Part shown: positions 1 through 6,820 of the stretch, piece by piece | Numbering within the stretch: the first letter of the stretch is position 1 | Layout: each line of letters starts with the position of its first letter | Assembly: GCF_958350005.1 (NCBI RefSeq) | Contig: NZ_CATWFF010000033.1 | Span: 1-14,761 of the forward strand | Reading direction: 5' to 3' | Source of the DNA: an uncultured Megasphaera sp. | GTDB taxonomy: Bacteria; Bacillota; Negativicutes; Veillonellales; Megasphaeraceae | Length of the DNA stretch: 14,761 nucleotides | Notes under the pieces: model-generated | Database searches by the model: none | What the model was told of the DNA's origin: nothing | What the model saw: the letters and a program-made list of their open reading frames with translations, nothing else | Program-made: the position numbers and the translations under genes

Positions 1-1274
1 GACAGGGCGTAATTCCACAGGGGGATGAAGTATAAATACCAGGCCGTCAGGATCGATGATATGGGCCCGTCTATGACGGACAGCGTAACCGAGCAGGCAA
101 TGGCCCAGGGAACGAGAGGCGTGACGACGACAGCTGTGTTTTCCAGCGCCAGGGCCATGCGCCGCCTGTCTGGCTCGACGGTGCGGCACAGCTGATGGGT
201 CAGCATGATGGCCAGGGTCTGGTTGCAGGAAATCATGGCCGCTGCCACCGACGTGACCAGGATGGCGCCGAACGGAGATATTCTGCGGCTCAGCCGGGTC
301 ATGCCAGCCTGTATGGTATGCAGAAATCCTGTGCCGGCGAACATGCCGGCATAGCTGGCTGAAACGCAGATAATGGCCAGCACGTTGGCCATGGACAGGA
401 GGCCGCCGCCGTGGAGCAGCTGCCACAAAGCCGGATCTTCCGGCTGAAATCCCAGCACATATGTCGACAGCAGCGTCGCTGCCGGCGTTTGCTGGATATA
501 TACGGCGACAGCCGTAGCAGTGGCAATACTGCAGAGCATAATGTATTTGACCTTGACCCGGAATGCAGACAGGATAACGACGGCCAGAGCCGGGACGAGA
601 GTTTCCCAGGACAGGTAAAAGAACTGCGCAAATATGGTGACCGTACGGTCTCCGCCCGATGAGGAAGGAAAGAAAAAGCCTGCTGCCCCGTAGAGGATGC
701 AGGATACCAGCAGGGGAAACGCGGCGGTCTTGACCATGAGGCGGCAGTTCGTAAAAATATCGGTTTTCGTAATAGCCGCAACCAGGAGGGCACTTGTCGA
801 CATGGGGGAGCAGCGATCGCCGAAGTAGGAACCGGCCAGAATGGCGCCGCCGGAATAGATGGGCGGCACGTTCATGCTGTTGGCAATGGTCATGCAGATG
901 ACGCCCATCGTAGCCGCTGTGCCGAAGGCCGTTCCTGTGAGGACGGAAATGAGGCTGCACAGCAGAAAGGAAGCCACGACAATATCGTCAGGATGACACC
1001 ACTGGGCTGCGTGATATACGATATACGGAATAGTGCCGCTGGCCCGCCATGAGGCGGTCAGGATGCCTACGAGGGCCAGGGTGATGAGGACGTTCTGGGT
1101 CGTCCGGATTCCTGACAGGGCCAGAGCCGTCATGTCTTGCCACGATTTTCCCTGTTTCAGGCCATAGAGAAAAAATAAGATAAATCCGCCGATTAAGGCC
1201 AGTACCAGGGGCTGTCCCATGAGAAGACAGAGGATGAGAAAGGCTGAAAAAATAAGTAAAATAAACAGTTCCAT
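1..1274 (-). CDS. nhaC: NhaC-family Na+/H+ antiporter (3' end outside window)
   Basis: The frame is open from an ATG at 1274 to the window edge (424 codons, no stop), so only the C-terminus is missing; NhaC proteins are usually about 450-480 residues. The product is a hydrophobic, multi-helix inner-membrane protein. Residues 152-159 read GDRCSPMS, the conserved NhaC signature (GDxxSPxS) just after the SYF segment. Later segments (for example MISCNQTLAIM and NTAVVVTPLVPW) also fit the Na_H_antiporter family, which exchanges Na+ for H+ to hold internal pH and sodium. The start is chosen because GGGAG lies 8 nt upstream; an in-frame ATG 21 nt further out (1295) would put that ribosome site inside the gene. 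It is divergent from the PAP2 gene. Some family members exchange malate/lactate or other solutes, so the substrate is not certain. Confidence 0.85.
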   Translation of the reverse strand, partial: MELFILLIFSAFLILCLLMGQPLVLALIGGFILFFLYGLKQGKSWQDMTALALSGIRTTQNVLITLALVGILTASWRASGTIPYIVYHAAQWCHPDDIVVASFLLCSLISVLTGTAFGTAATMGVICMTIANSMNVPPIYSGGAILAGSYFGDRCSPMSTSALLVAAITKTDIFTNCRLMVKTAAFPLLVSCILYGAAGFFFPSSSGGDRTVTIFAQFFYLSWETLVPALAVVILSAFRVKVKYIMLCSIATATAVAVYIQQTPAATLLSTYVLGFQPEDPALWQLLHGGGLLSMANVLAIICVSASYAGMFAGTGFLHTIQAGMTRLSRRISPFGAILVTSVAAAMISCNQTLAIMLTHQLCRTVEPDRRRMALALENTAVVVTPLVPWAIACSVTLSVIDGPISSILTAWYLYFIPLWNYAL

Positions 1275-1288
1275 GGTATGCTCTCCCG

Positions 1289-1318
1289 TTGACATACATC
1301 TGTACTGTCGTGTACAAT
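1289..1318 (+). promoter_or_regulatory. Candidate promoter for the PAP2 phosphatase gene
   Basis: TTGACA (1289-1294), a perfect -35, is followed after 18 nt by TACAAT (1313-1318). The predicted start is near 1325, giving a leader of about 85 nt before the gene at 1410. The element lies inside the predicted leader of the opposing NhaC gene. Confidence 0.5.
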
Positions 1319-1332
1319 TTGCATAACAGTAC
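1302..1332. repeat. Inverted repeat over the PAP2 gene promoter
   Basis: GTACTGT (1302-1308) and its exact complement ACAGTAC (1326-1332) are separated by 17 nt and bracket the -10 element TACAAT. The arms are centred 24 bp apart, so this could be an operator, or a weak hairpin in the NhaC mRNA leader. No regulator family can be named from the arms. Confidence 0.35.
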
Positions 1333-1350
1333 GTCTGAAAAATCGTACTT

Positions 1351-1380
1351 ATCGTAACAAACAGAACTGCCAGGCGTCAA
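1351..1380 (-). promoter_or_regulatory. Candidate promoter for the NhaC gene
   Basis: Read on the minus strand, TTGACG (1380-1375) is followed after 18 nt by TACGAT (1356-1351). Transcription would start near 1344 and give a leader of about 70 nt. The match is to the housekeeping sigma consensus only; the spacer is one base longer than optimal. Confidence 0.45.
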
Positions 1381-1409
1381 GAGACGGCTGGTACGGAAGG
1401 AGGGAGACT

Positions 1410-2000
1410 ATGATTCGCAGTATCCTGTCCGTGGCTGTCATGGCCTGGCGTTATCGAAACGGGCTGGAACGGCTGTTTATCTGGATTGCCCGTTTTGGCT
1501 ATCTTTGTTATCTTCTGTATGGAGCTATAGAATGGTTTCGGCCAGGAGCGCTGGAAGAGCGCCTGCGCCGCCGGAGAACGCTCCTCTATTGCCTCTTTGC
1601 CGTGAGCCTGGGCTCGGCCGTATCCTGGTGCATCGGTCATGTATGGCATCGGCCTCGGCCCTTTGCTGCCAGAAAGGAAATCGTTCCCGCCATTCCTCAC
1701 GAGGAAAACGCGTCCTTTCCCAGCAATCATGCCATGAATTCCCTGGCCATTGCGGCCGTCATGTGCTGGCGCCGTGGCTGGCAGGGATTGCCCTTTCTTG
1801 CCGGTACGGTCCTGCTCAGCGCATCCCGTCTGGTCTGCCGCCTCCATTACAGGTCGGATATTCTGGGTGGATGGATTCTCGGCCTCATCAGCGCCGCTGC
1901 CGTCGTACGTTCGCAGGCAGCTGCCCGCACGGCAACGCAGATCCTGCGCATCTATGATATTACAGCCTATGCCTTCCGGCAGTGGCGGCGATTCTGGTAA
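1410..2000 (+). CDS. bcrC: PAP2-family undecaprenyl-diphosphatase, BcrC-like
   Basis: This 196-residue membrane protein carries the three PAP2 phosphatase motifs: RPRPF at 81-85, ASFPSNH at 101-107 (catalytic His107), and SR-x5-H-x3-D at 139-150 (Arg140, His146, Asp150). The spacing and the IPHxxxASFPSxH context follow the B. subtilis BcrC type, as does the absence of the lysine that precedes RPRPF in many PAP2 enzymes. The family dephosphorylates undecaprenyl pyrophosphate at the outer face of the membrane, recycling the lipid carrier for peptidoglycan synthesis and giving bacitracin tolerance. AGGAGG ends 6 nt before the ATG. The gene stands alone, divergent from the antiporter and convergent with the symporter, with a hairpin terminator behind it. 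A lipid phosphatase of other specificity cannot be excluded. Confidence 0.82.
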   Translation: MIRSILSVAVMAWRYRNGLERLFIWIARFGYLCYLLYGAIEWFRPGALEERLRRRRTLLYCLFAVSLGSAVSWCIGHVWHRPRPFAARKEIVPAIPHEENASFPSNHAMNSLAIAAVMCWRRGWQGLPFLAGTVLLSASRLVCRLHYRSDILGGWILGLISAAAVVRSQAAARTATQILRIYDITAYAFRQWRRFW

Positions 2001-2040
2001 CCTGGTCATTCATCGTTCTGCAGGTATTATACATAAAGAA

Positions 2041-2077
2041 AAACAGGAGCAGCCGCGTCATGCAGCTGCTCCTGTTT
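2041..2077. terminator. Bidirectional terminator between convergent genes
   Basis: A perfect 13-bp stem (2041-2053 with 2065-2077, AAACAGGAGCAGC arm) encloses an 11-nt loop. On the plus strand it is followed by TTTATTG and on the minus strand by a TTCTTT run, so it can end both the PAP2 gene (stop at 2000) and the symporter operon (stop at 2106). Confidence 0.85.
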
Positions 2078-2105
2078 ATTGTCTGGATAAAGTAATATAT
2101 ACTGC

Positions 2106-3467
2106 TTACTTATCACGATGATAGAACTTGGGATTGCTGAAATATTCTTTTGTTTTCTGCCGTACCTGGGGGAACAGGACGAGGAGGGCAATCATGTTGG
2201 GGATGACGACCAGGCCCATGGCCAGGTCCTGAATACTCCAGACGACATTGATCTTCGTAATGGCGCCGATAATGCACAGGCAGGGGAAGATGTAGCGAAT
2301 GCGGTTGGTTACTTTTTCACCAAAAGCATAGGTGAAGCTCTTCGACGCGTTCCACCACTGGCCCATGAGGGTTGTAAAGCAGAAGATGAGCAGGGCAAAC
2401 GTGCCGGCGTGTTTTAACGGCGTCCAGACGGTGCCGAACGATTCCAGGGCCAGGACCGTTGCCGATTTGCCGGACGTGTACATGCCGGTTACGCCGACGA
2501 CCAGGGCCGTAATGGTGCAGATGACGATAGTATCGACGAAGACTTCTGTAACGCCTGTAATCCCTTCATCGACAGGATGGGGAACGATGGAACAGCCGTG
2601 AGCAAAAGGCGCCGTGCCTTCGCCGGCTTCGTTGGAGTACATGCCGCGGGAAATGCCGTACTGCATGGCCTGAGCGATGACATAGCCGCCAGTGCCGCCG
2701 GCTACGGAATCAAAAGACCAGGCCTGCGTGAAGATTTCGGCAATAACGGCAGGAACCTGCTGGATGTTGAGGAGAATGACCAACAGGCCGATGATGATGT
2801 AGAAAATGGACATAGTCGGCACCAGGTTCATGGCCAGATTGGCCAGCCGCTTCAGGCCGCCCAGGGTAATGCACATGAGCAGAATGATGAGGACAACACC
2901 AGTTGCATACGTTGGTACGCCGTAGTTGGAATTGAGGATGCCGGAAATCGTGTTGGACTGTACCAGGTTGGCACCCATCATCTTCGTGCACATGAGAATG
3001 GCAATGACGACGCCGAGCCAGGGCATTTTCAGGCCGTCGCGGATGTAGTACATGGGGCCGCTCAGGAGGTTGCCTTCTTTATCCTTGCCGCGGTACATCT
3101 GAGACAGGACGATTTCGCCGTATTTCAGGGCCATGCCGAAGAAGGCTGCTACCCACATCCAGAATACGGCGCCCATGCCGCCGGAAACGATAGCTGTTGC
3201 TACACCGACGACGTTGCCGCCGCCGACATTGCCGGCCAGGGTGACCATCATGGCCTTGAAGGTGGAAATAGAGCCGTTGCCCCGGTCTTCGTGGCGGTTT
3301 TTAAAAGCATCAAACAAGGTCTTGCGCATAATAAATGAAAAATGACGGACCTGGATAAAGCCGTTAGCTACAGTGTACAAAATGCCCAGTCCCAGGAGGA
3401 CGAAGACGAGCCAGCGGCCCCACAGCCAGGAGTTGATGAGTGTAAGAAGTTGTTCCAGTGAATCCAT
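2106..3467 (-). CDS. AGCS-family sodium:alanine/glycine symporter
   Basis: The product (453 residues, usual family length) is a polytopic inner-membrane protein. Typical alanine/glycine:cation symporter segments are present: GNVGGGNVVGVATAI from residue 79, FWMWVAAFFGMALKYGE at 102-118, SGPMYYI at 136-142, and NEAGEGTAPFAH at 279-290 where the family usually has NEAGxGxAPxAH. Members take up L- or D-alanine, glycine, or in some cases glutamine with Na+. The ATG lies 4 nt after the stop of the upstream phosphodiesterase gene, and its ribosome site AAGGAG overlaps the end of that gene, which suggests translational coupling. The substrate cannot be fixed from sequence. A Na+ antiporter encoded nearby could help maintain the gradient it uses, but that link is only inference. 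Confidence 0.9.
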   Translation of the reverse strand: MDSLEQLLTLINSWLWGRWLVFVLLGLGILYTVANGFIQVRHFSFIMRKTLFDAFKNRHEDRGNGSISTFKAMMVTLAGNVGGGNVVGVATAIVSGGMGAVFWMWVAAFFGMALKYGEIVLSQMYRGKDKEGNLLSGPMYYIRDGLKMPWLGVVIAILMCTKMMGANLVQSNTISGILNSNYGVPTYATGVVLIILLMCITLGGLKRLANLAMNLVPTMSIFYIIIGLLVILLNIQQVPAVIAEIFTQAWSFDSVAGGTGGYVIAQAMQYGISRGMYSNEAGEGTAPFAHGCSIVPHPVDEGITGVTEVFVDTIVICTITALVVGVTGMYTSGKSATVLALESFGTVWTPLKHAGTFALLIFCFTTLMGQWWNASKSFTYAFGEKVTNRIRYIFPCLCIIGAITKINVVWSIQDLAMGLVVIPNMIALLVLFPQVRQKTKEYFSNPKFYHRDK

Positions 3468-3471
3468 GTAC

Positions 3472-4194
3472 TTATTCTCCTTTCAAAATACGCCGCACCA
3501 TGTCGGGGTAGTTGCCAATCACGCAGTCTACGCCTTTTCTGAGCAGATCCTGCACATCCGCTTCCGTGTTGACCGTAAAGGTATTGATAATAATGCCATG
3601 AGACTTGATTTCGTCAACTGTTTCCTGGGTCAGACTGCCGTAATAGGGATGATAGCAGGCGACTCCCAGGTTTTTCGTGTACTGACCGGGATGGACCAGC
3701 CACGTTTCCGTCAGCAGGCCGTATGTCAGAGACGGAGCCAGTTCCTTCATGCGCAGGACGCTGAAATGATTGAAGCTGGAAATGATGACCCGGTCTTCCA
3801 GATGATACGCTTTCAGCGTATTCCAGACCTTTTCTTCAATGCCCGGATAGGGATAGACGCCGGTTTTCAGTTCAATATTCGTCACGATGGACTGATCTTT
3901 GGCCCACCGGCAGTATTCGTCAAAGGTCGGGATCGTTACAGCATCGATCTGGCCGCGGTACCGGTAAGAGGCGTCCAGCTTTTTCAGCTCGTCCAGCGTG
4001 TAGTCCCGCACCAGACCTTTGCCGTCTGTCGTGCGGTCCACCTGTTCATCATGAATGACGACAAGCTGGCCGTCTTTCGTGAGCTGTACGTCCATTTCAA
4101 TGCCGTCTGCTCCGGCTTCGACTGCTTTCTGGAAAGCCAGCATGGTGTTTTCCGGATACATGCCACTAAAACCACGATGTGCAAAATTTTTCAT
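3472..4194 (-). CDS. ugpQ: Glycerophosphodiester phosphodiesterase
   Basis: A 240-residue GDPD-family TIM barrel, about the length of cytosolic UgpQ-type enzymes and without a signal peptide. Catalytic and metal-binding residues are visible: HRG at 6-8, PENT at 14-17, IEMD at 32-35 (Glu33, Asp35), His48 in VVIHD, and Glu108/Lys110 in NIELK. The C-terminal NTFTVNTEADVQDLLRKG segment is typical of the family. The enzyme hydrolyses deacylated phospholipids such as glycerophosphoethanolamine to glycerol-3-phosphate and an alcohol. AGGAGG ends 8 nt before the ATG. It is the first gene of an operon with the AGCS symporter (4-nt gap). The exact diester substrate is unknown; the pairing with an amino-acid symporter is not a standard arrangement I can name. 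Confidence 0.9.
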   Translation of the reverse strand: MKNFAHRGFSGMYPENTMLAFQKAVEAGADGIEMDVQLTKDGQLVVIHDEQVDRTTDGKGLVRDYTLDELKKLDASYRYRGQIDAVTIPTFDEYCRWAKDQSIVTNIELKTGVYPYPGIEEKVWNTLKAYHLEDRVIISSFNHFSVLRMKELAPSLTYGLLTETWLVHPGQYTKNLGVACYHPYYGSLTQETVDEIKSHGIIINTFTVNTEADVQDLLRKGVDCVIGNYPDMVRRILKGE

Positions 4195-4287
4195 TTTTTA
4201 TTCCTCCTAAGTGTTCGTTACGCATACTTTTTGGATACACAGCAGTTTTTATGGCTTCTCATATCCATGAGTAAGTGTAGAGAAGCT

Positions 4288-4302
4288 ATGTAAGAATTAC
4301 AT
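4288..4302. promoter_or_regulatory. Perfect dyad, possible operator in the ugpQ leader
   Basis: ATGTAA-GAA-TTACAT is a perfect 6-3-6 palindrome lying about 40-55 nt downstream of the predicted ugpQ transcript start. The core GTAA-N3-TTAC has the same spacing as Fur-superfamily (Zur-type) boxes, but the outer bases differ from the Bacillus Zur consensus, so no regulator is assigned. Confidence 0.35.
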
Positions 4303-4347
4303 TGCTCCTGTGTAAATATTGCGTAAACATTTCGTATTCCACACTAT

Positions 4348-4356
4348 AGTATACCA
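4348..4356 (-). promoter_or_regulatory. Extended -10 promoter of the ugpQ-symporter operon
   Basis: On the minus strand TGG precedes TATACT (4353-4348), a TGn extended -10. No good -35 is present at 17-18 nt. The predicted start near 4341 leaves a long leader of about 146 nt containing the dyad at 4288-4302. Confidence 0.45.
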
Positions 4357-4379
4357 GCATGTTTTCTTTTAGGGTATAC
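4349..4379. repeat. Inverted repeat across the ugpQ promoter
   Basis: GTATACC (4349-4355) and its complement GGTATAC (4373-4379) are separated by 17 nt; one arm covers the -10 element. The geometry (7-bp arms, 17-nt spacer) equals that of the repeat at 1302-1332, although the arm sequences differ. Confidence 0.3.
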
Positions 4380-4403
4380 GAAAAAAATAAAATTTTTATG
4401 CAG

Positions 4404-4452
4404 AACAGCCCTTTTTCTGCTCATGAAAGAAACAGAAAAAGGGCTGTTTTTT
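4404..4452 (+). terminator. Strong hairpin with U-tract on the plus strand
   Basis: A perfect 16-bp stem pairs 4404-4419 with 4433-4448 around a 13-nt loop. In the plus direction the stem runs into TTTTTT (4447-4452), a canonical intrinsic terminator. In the minus direction, where the OPT gene ends at 4489, the stem is followed by CTGCATAAAAA and only later by T-rich sequence, so it would terminate that gene less cleanly. No plus-strand gene lies upstream. Confidence 0.7.
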
Positions 4453-4478
4453 AATGTAATTCTAATGAAGTTTTAATG
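4451..4478. repeat. Three TAATG boxes at 11-bp spacing
   Basis: TTAATG (4451-4456), CTAATG (4462-4467) and TTAATG (4473-4478) recur with exactly one helical turn between them, in the gap between the OPT stop codon and the hairpin. Tandem hexamers at this period are typical of response-regulator sites such as PhoP/PhoB boxes, but the gap is AT-rich and chance is possible. Confidence 0.3.
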
Positions 4479-4488
4479 TGTTTTTAAT

Positions 4489-6570
4489 TTATTTTTTCGG
4501 CGAAAAAGGCGTCGAGAAAATATGGCGGACAAAGAGGAAAATAACGCCGATAAAGCAGAGAATACCCAGAATGTCGGCTGTTCCCTTGAAATCTTTGCCG
4601 ACCAGGGCCAGCGGATTTTCGCTGCCGCCAGATGTGACGGATACGACGATGAGCAGGGCAATGATGACGCCCATAAGGCTTTCACCGACGATCAGGCCGG
4701 AAGCAAACAGGACGCCGCGGTGATTGCACGCTTCCACGTCGGCTTCTTCCTGGCCGGGGCTGCGCTGTTCTGCTCTGGCTCTCAGATAGCGGTGAACGAA
4801 GTATCCCATGACCGAGCCAATGACCAGGGGAATTTCCAGCGTCGGCGGCAGGTAAATGCCCATGCCGACAGCCAACGGGGGCAGTGCCAGGGCTTTCGTG
4901 TTTTTGGTCAGCAAATAGTCGACGATGATGGCGACGATGCCGACGCCAATGCCGAGGAGAATGAAGTTCCAGTCCAGGCTGGCACTGAAGATCCCCTGGG
5001 CGATTGTTGTCATGAGTGTTGCCTGCGGCGCAGACAGGGCCTGAGACGGGTCCATGCCAGCCCGGGGCAGGGCGCCGGTAAATCCATAGGCCTGATAGAG
5101 GAGATTGAGAACCGGCGCAATAGCCAGGGCGCCGATGAGAGAGCCCAAGATGAGGGCGACCTGCTGTTTCCACGGCGTAGCCCCTACGATATACCCGGTC
5201 TTCAGATCCTGCAGGTTGTCGTTGGAAATAGCGGCAATGCTGACAATGACGCTGGTAATGAAGATAGCCAGAGCCGTAGCGAATTTATCGCCGCCAGGCA
5301 CGCTGAATACGCCAAAGGCGGAGCTGATGGCCAGGACGACCAGGGACGAAACAATAATCCCCAGAATGCCAATGCCGGAAATGGGGCTTGCCGATGTGCC
5401 GATAAGGCCGGCCATGTATCCGCAGGCAGCGGCGACGAAAAAGCCCATGAGCACGGCGACGAGAATGCCGACGATAATGTACGTCAGCGATACGGTCAAA
5501 GGCAGGCCGGCGGCGCTGACGAAGGAGTAGAACGTAATAAACAGGCCGATCAGGATTGCCAGGAATACGAGACCTACTGATTTGGGCGACATATCGATGT
5601 CCGTATGATGGAGAGCCTTCTTTTCTTCCGTATCATTGGCACGGATGGCCTGCAGGGACATTTTGATGCCGTCAATGACCGGCTTGGCCAGGCGAATCAG
5701 CGTCCATACAGCAGCAATGCCGATGCAGCCGGCGCCGATGAAACGGACTTTCTGCGCCCAGATAGCGCTGGCAAAGGCGGCGGCACTTTGTCCTTCTGCC
5801 GGCGTCAGGATGCTCGTCAAATAGGGGACGAAAACGACCCAGGCCAGCAGGGTGCCGACGAGGATGGCAATGCCGCTGGTAATGCCGATGAGATACCCCG
5901 CCCCGAGGAGGGCTGTAGAAAAGCCCAGAGGCAGCTGTGTCGTCGCAGTCCGTCCCAGGGTGATCCAGTAACTGAATTCAGACGACAACAGGTGGAATCC
6001 ATTGGCGCAGAGACTGATGAGGCCGGCAACAGCCGTGCCGCCGACAATATCCTTCATGCCTGTTTCCTTTTTGGCCGATTCGTCGTGAGCTGCGTCGGCT
6101 TTGCGGATGTCGCTGCCGACCTTCAGGATTTCTGCAGCAGCCCGGCCTTCCGGATAGGGCAGGTCACTGGTGACGACCATGGCCCGGCGCAGGGGAATCG
6201 TAAACAAGACGCCCAGAGAGCCGCCGCAGCCGCAGAGCAGCAAGGTCTGCCAGAACGGGAATCCCTGCCAGTATCCGAGCATGAGGAGACCAGGCAGGAT
6301 AAAGATAATAGCAGACAGCGTGCCGGCAGCCGAAGCCTGGGTCTGGACCATGTTGTTTTCCAGAATATTGGAATCCTTGAACATGCGCAGAATGGCCATG
6401 GAAATGACTGCTGCCGGAATGGACGACGAGAACGTCAGGCCTACTTTCAGGCCCAAATAGACGTTGGACGCCGTGAAGATGACCGTAATCAGTGCGCCCA
6501 GTATCATGCCGCGGATGGTTAATTCCGGCAGATTAGGGTAGGTCACGGCCGAATTCGGTTGAGAATTCAT
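4489..6570 (-). CDS. OPT-family oligopeptide transporter
   Basis: A 693-residue, highly hydrophobic protein of the bacterial OPT (oligopeptide transporter) family. Recognisable family segments are NLPELTIRGM near residue 13, FTASNVYLGLKVGLTF from about 32, NNMVQTQASAAGT at 72-84, and TGYIVGATPWKQQ near 458-470. The family imports peptides, and in some branches metal chelates, with protons. A longer frame begins at 6609, but AAAGGAGG ends 7 nt before the ATG at 6570, so that start is preferred and the frame upstream is leader. The gene is alone on its transcript and divergent from a PepD-type dipeptidase, which fits peptide uptake followed by cytosolic hydrolysis. Substrate range is not shown by the sequence. 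Confidence 0.9.
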   Translation of the reverse strand: MNSQPNSAVTYPNLPELTIRGMILGALITVIFTASNVYLGLKVGLTFSSSIPAAVISMAILRMFKDSNILENNMVQTQASAAGTLSAIIFILPGLLMLGYWQGFPFWQTLLLCGCGGSLGVLFTIPLRRAMVVTSDLPYPEGRAAAEILKVGSDIRKADAAHDESAKKETGMKDIVGGTAVAGLISLCANGFHLLSSEFSYWITLGRTATTQLPLGFSTALLGAGYLIGITSGIAILVGTLLAWVVFVPYLTSILTPAEGQSAAAFASAIWAQKVRFIGAGCIGIAAVWTLIRLAKPVIDGIKMSLQAIRANDTEEKKALHHTDIDMSPKSVGLVFLAILIGLFITFYSFVSAAGLPLTVSLTYIIVGILVAVLMGFFVAAACGYMAGLIGTSASPISGIGILGIIVSSLVVLAISSAFGVFSVPGGDKFATALAIFITSVIVSIAAISNDNLQDLKTGYIVGATPWKQQVALILGSLIGALAIAPVLNLLYQAYGFTGALPRAGMDPSQALSAPQATLMTTIAQGIFSASLDWNFILLGIGVGIVAIIVDYLLTKNTKALALPPLAVGMGIYLPPTLEIPLVIGSVMGYFVHRYLRARAEQRSPGQEEADVEACNHRGVLFASGLIVGESLMGVIIALLIVVSVTSGGSENPLALVGKDFKGTADILGILCFIGVIFLFVRHIFSTPFSPKK

Positions 6571-6626
6571 GGTAAAACCTCCTTTGTAGTAAAATTTCAT
6601 ATGTATCATGACAAATACTCACTTAT

Positions 6627-6655
6627 AGTATACCTTATTTTCTTCATTTCGTCAT
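6627..6655 (-). promoter_or_regulatory. Candidate promoter of the OPT gene
   Basis: On the minus strand ATGACG (6655-6650), 17 nt, then TATACT (6632-6627) preceded by GG. The -10 context AAGGTATACTATA closely matches that of the ugpQ promoter. The predicted start near 6620 gives a 50-nt leader. Confidence 0.5.
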
Positions 6656-6764
6656 ATAGGCATAGTTGAATGTCCTGTTTGTCAATAACAGAATAAATAC
6701 TCTGCTTTTAGGTGTAATCATACGAACAGTGCATAGTAATGAATAGGATAAGTGGCGCTGCCTG

Positions 6765-6773
6765 TGGTATAAT
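6765..6773 (+). promoter_or_regulatory. Extended -10 promoter of the PepD gene
   Basis: TGG precedes a perfect TATAAT (6768-6773). No recognisable -35 lies at 17-18 nt. The predicted start near 6780 gives a leader of about 40 nt. The rest of the 250-bp gap between the OPT and PepD genes shows no gene or stable hairpin that I can support. Confidence 0.6.
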
Positions 6774-6820
6774 ACAAGACGAAACGAAACATAGTTTTTT
6801 TATGTAAGGAGGAATATATC

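Noticed and set aside
988..1380. Minus-strand 130-codon frame spanning the start of the NhaC gene
   Set aside because: It overlaps the NhaC frame in another register, lacks a ribosome site and would run through the promoter region.
2577..3338. 253-codon plus-strand frame opposite the AGCS symporter
   Set aside because: Low-complexity His/Asp/Gln-rich translation, no ribosome site, and the symporter on the other strand is clear.
4218..4268. Sixteen-codon minus-strand frame with a Cys-Cys pair in the ugpQ leader, as a possible leader peptide
   Set aside because: Neither of its two ATGs has a ribosome site, and I see no attenuator hairpin linked to it. It is most likely chance.
4522..5580. 352-codon plus-strand frame (and another at 5605-6522) inside the OPT gene
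   Set aside because: The first is in register with the OPT frame and both give Gly/Asp/Gln/Arg-rich products with no domain; they are shadows of the transporter gene.
6571..6609. Thirteen-residue N-terminal extension of the OPT protein
   Set aside because: The upstream ATG has no ribosome site, while AAAGGAGG lies within the extension at the right distance from the ATG at 6570.
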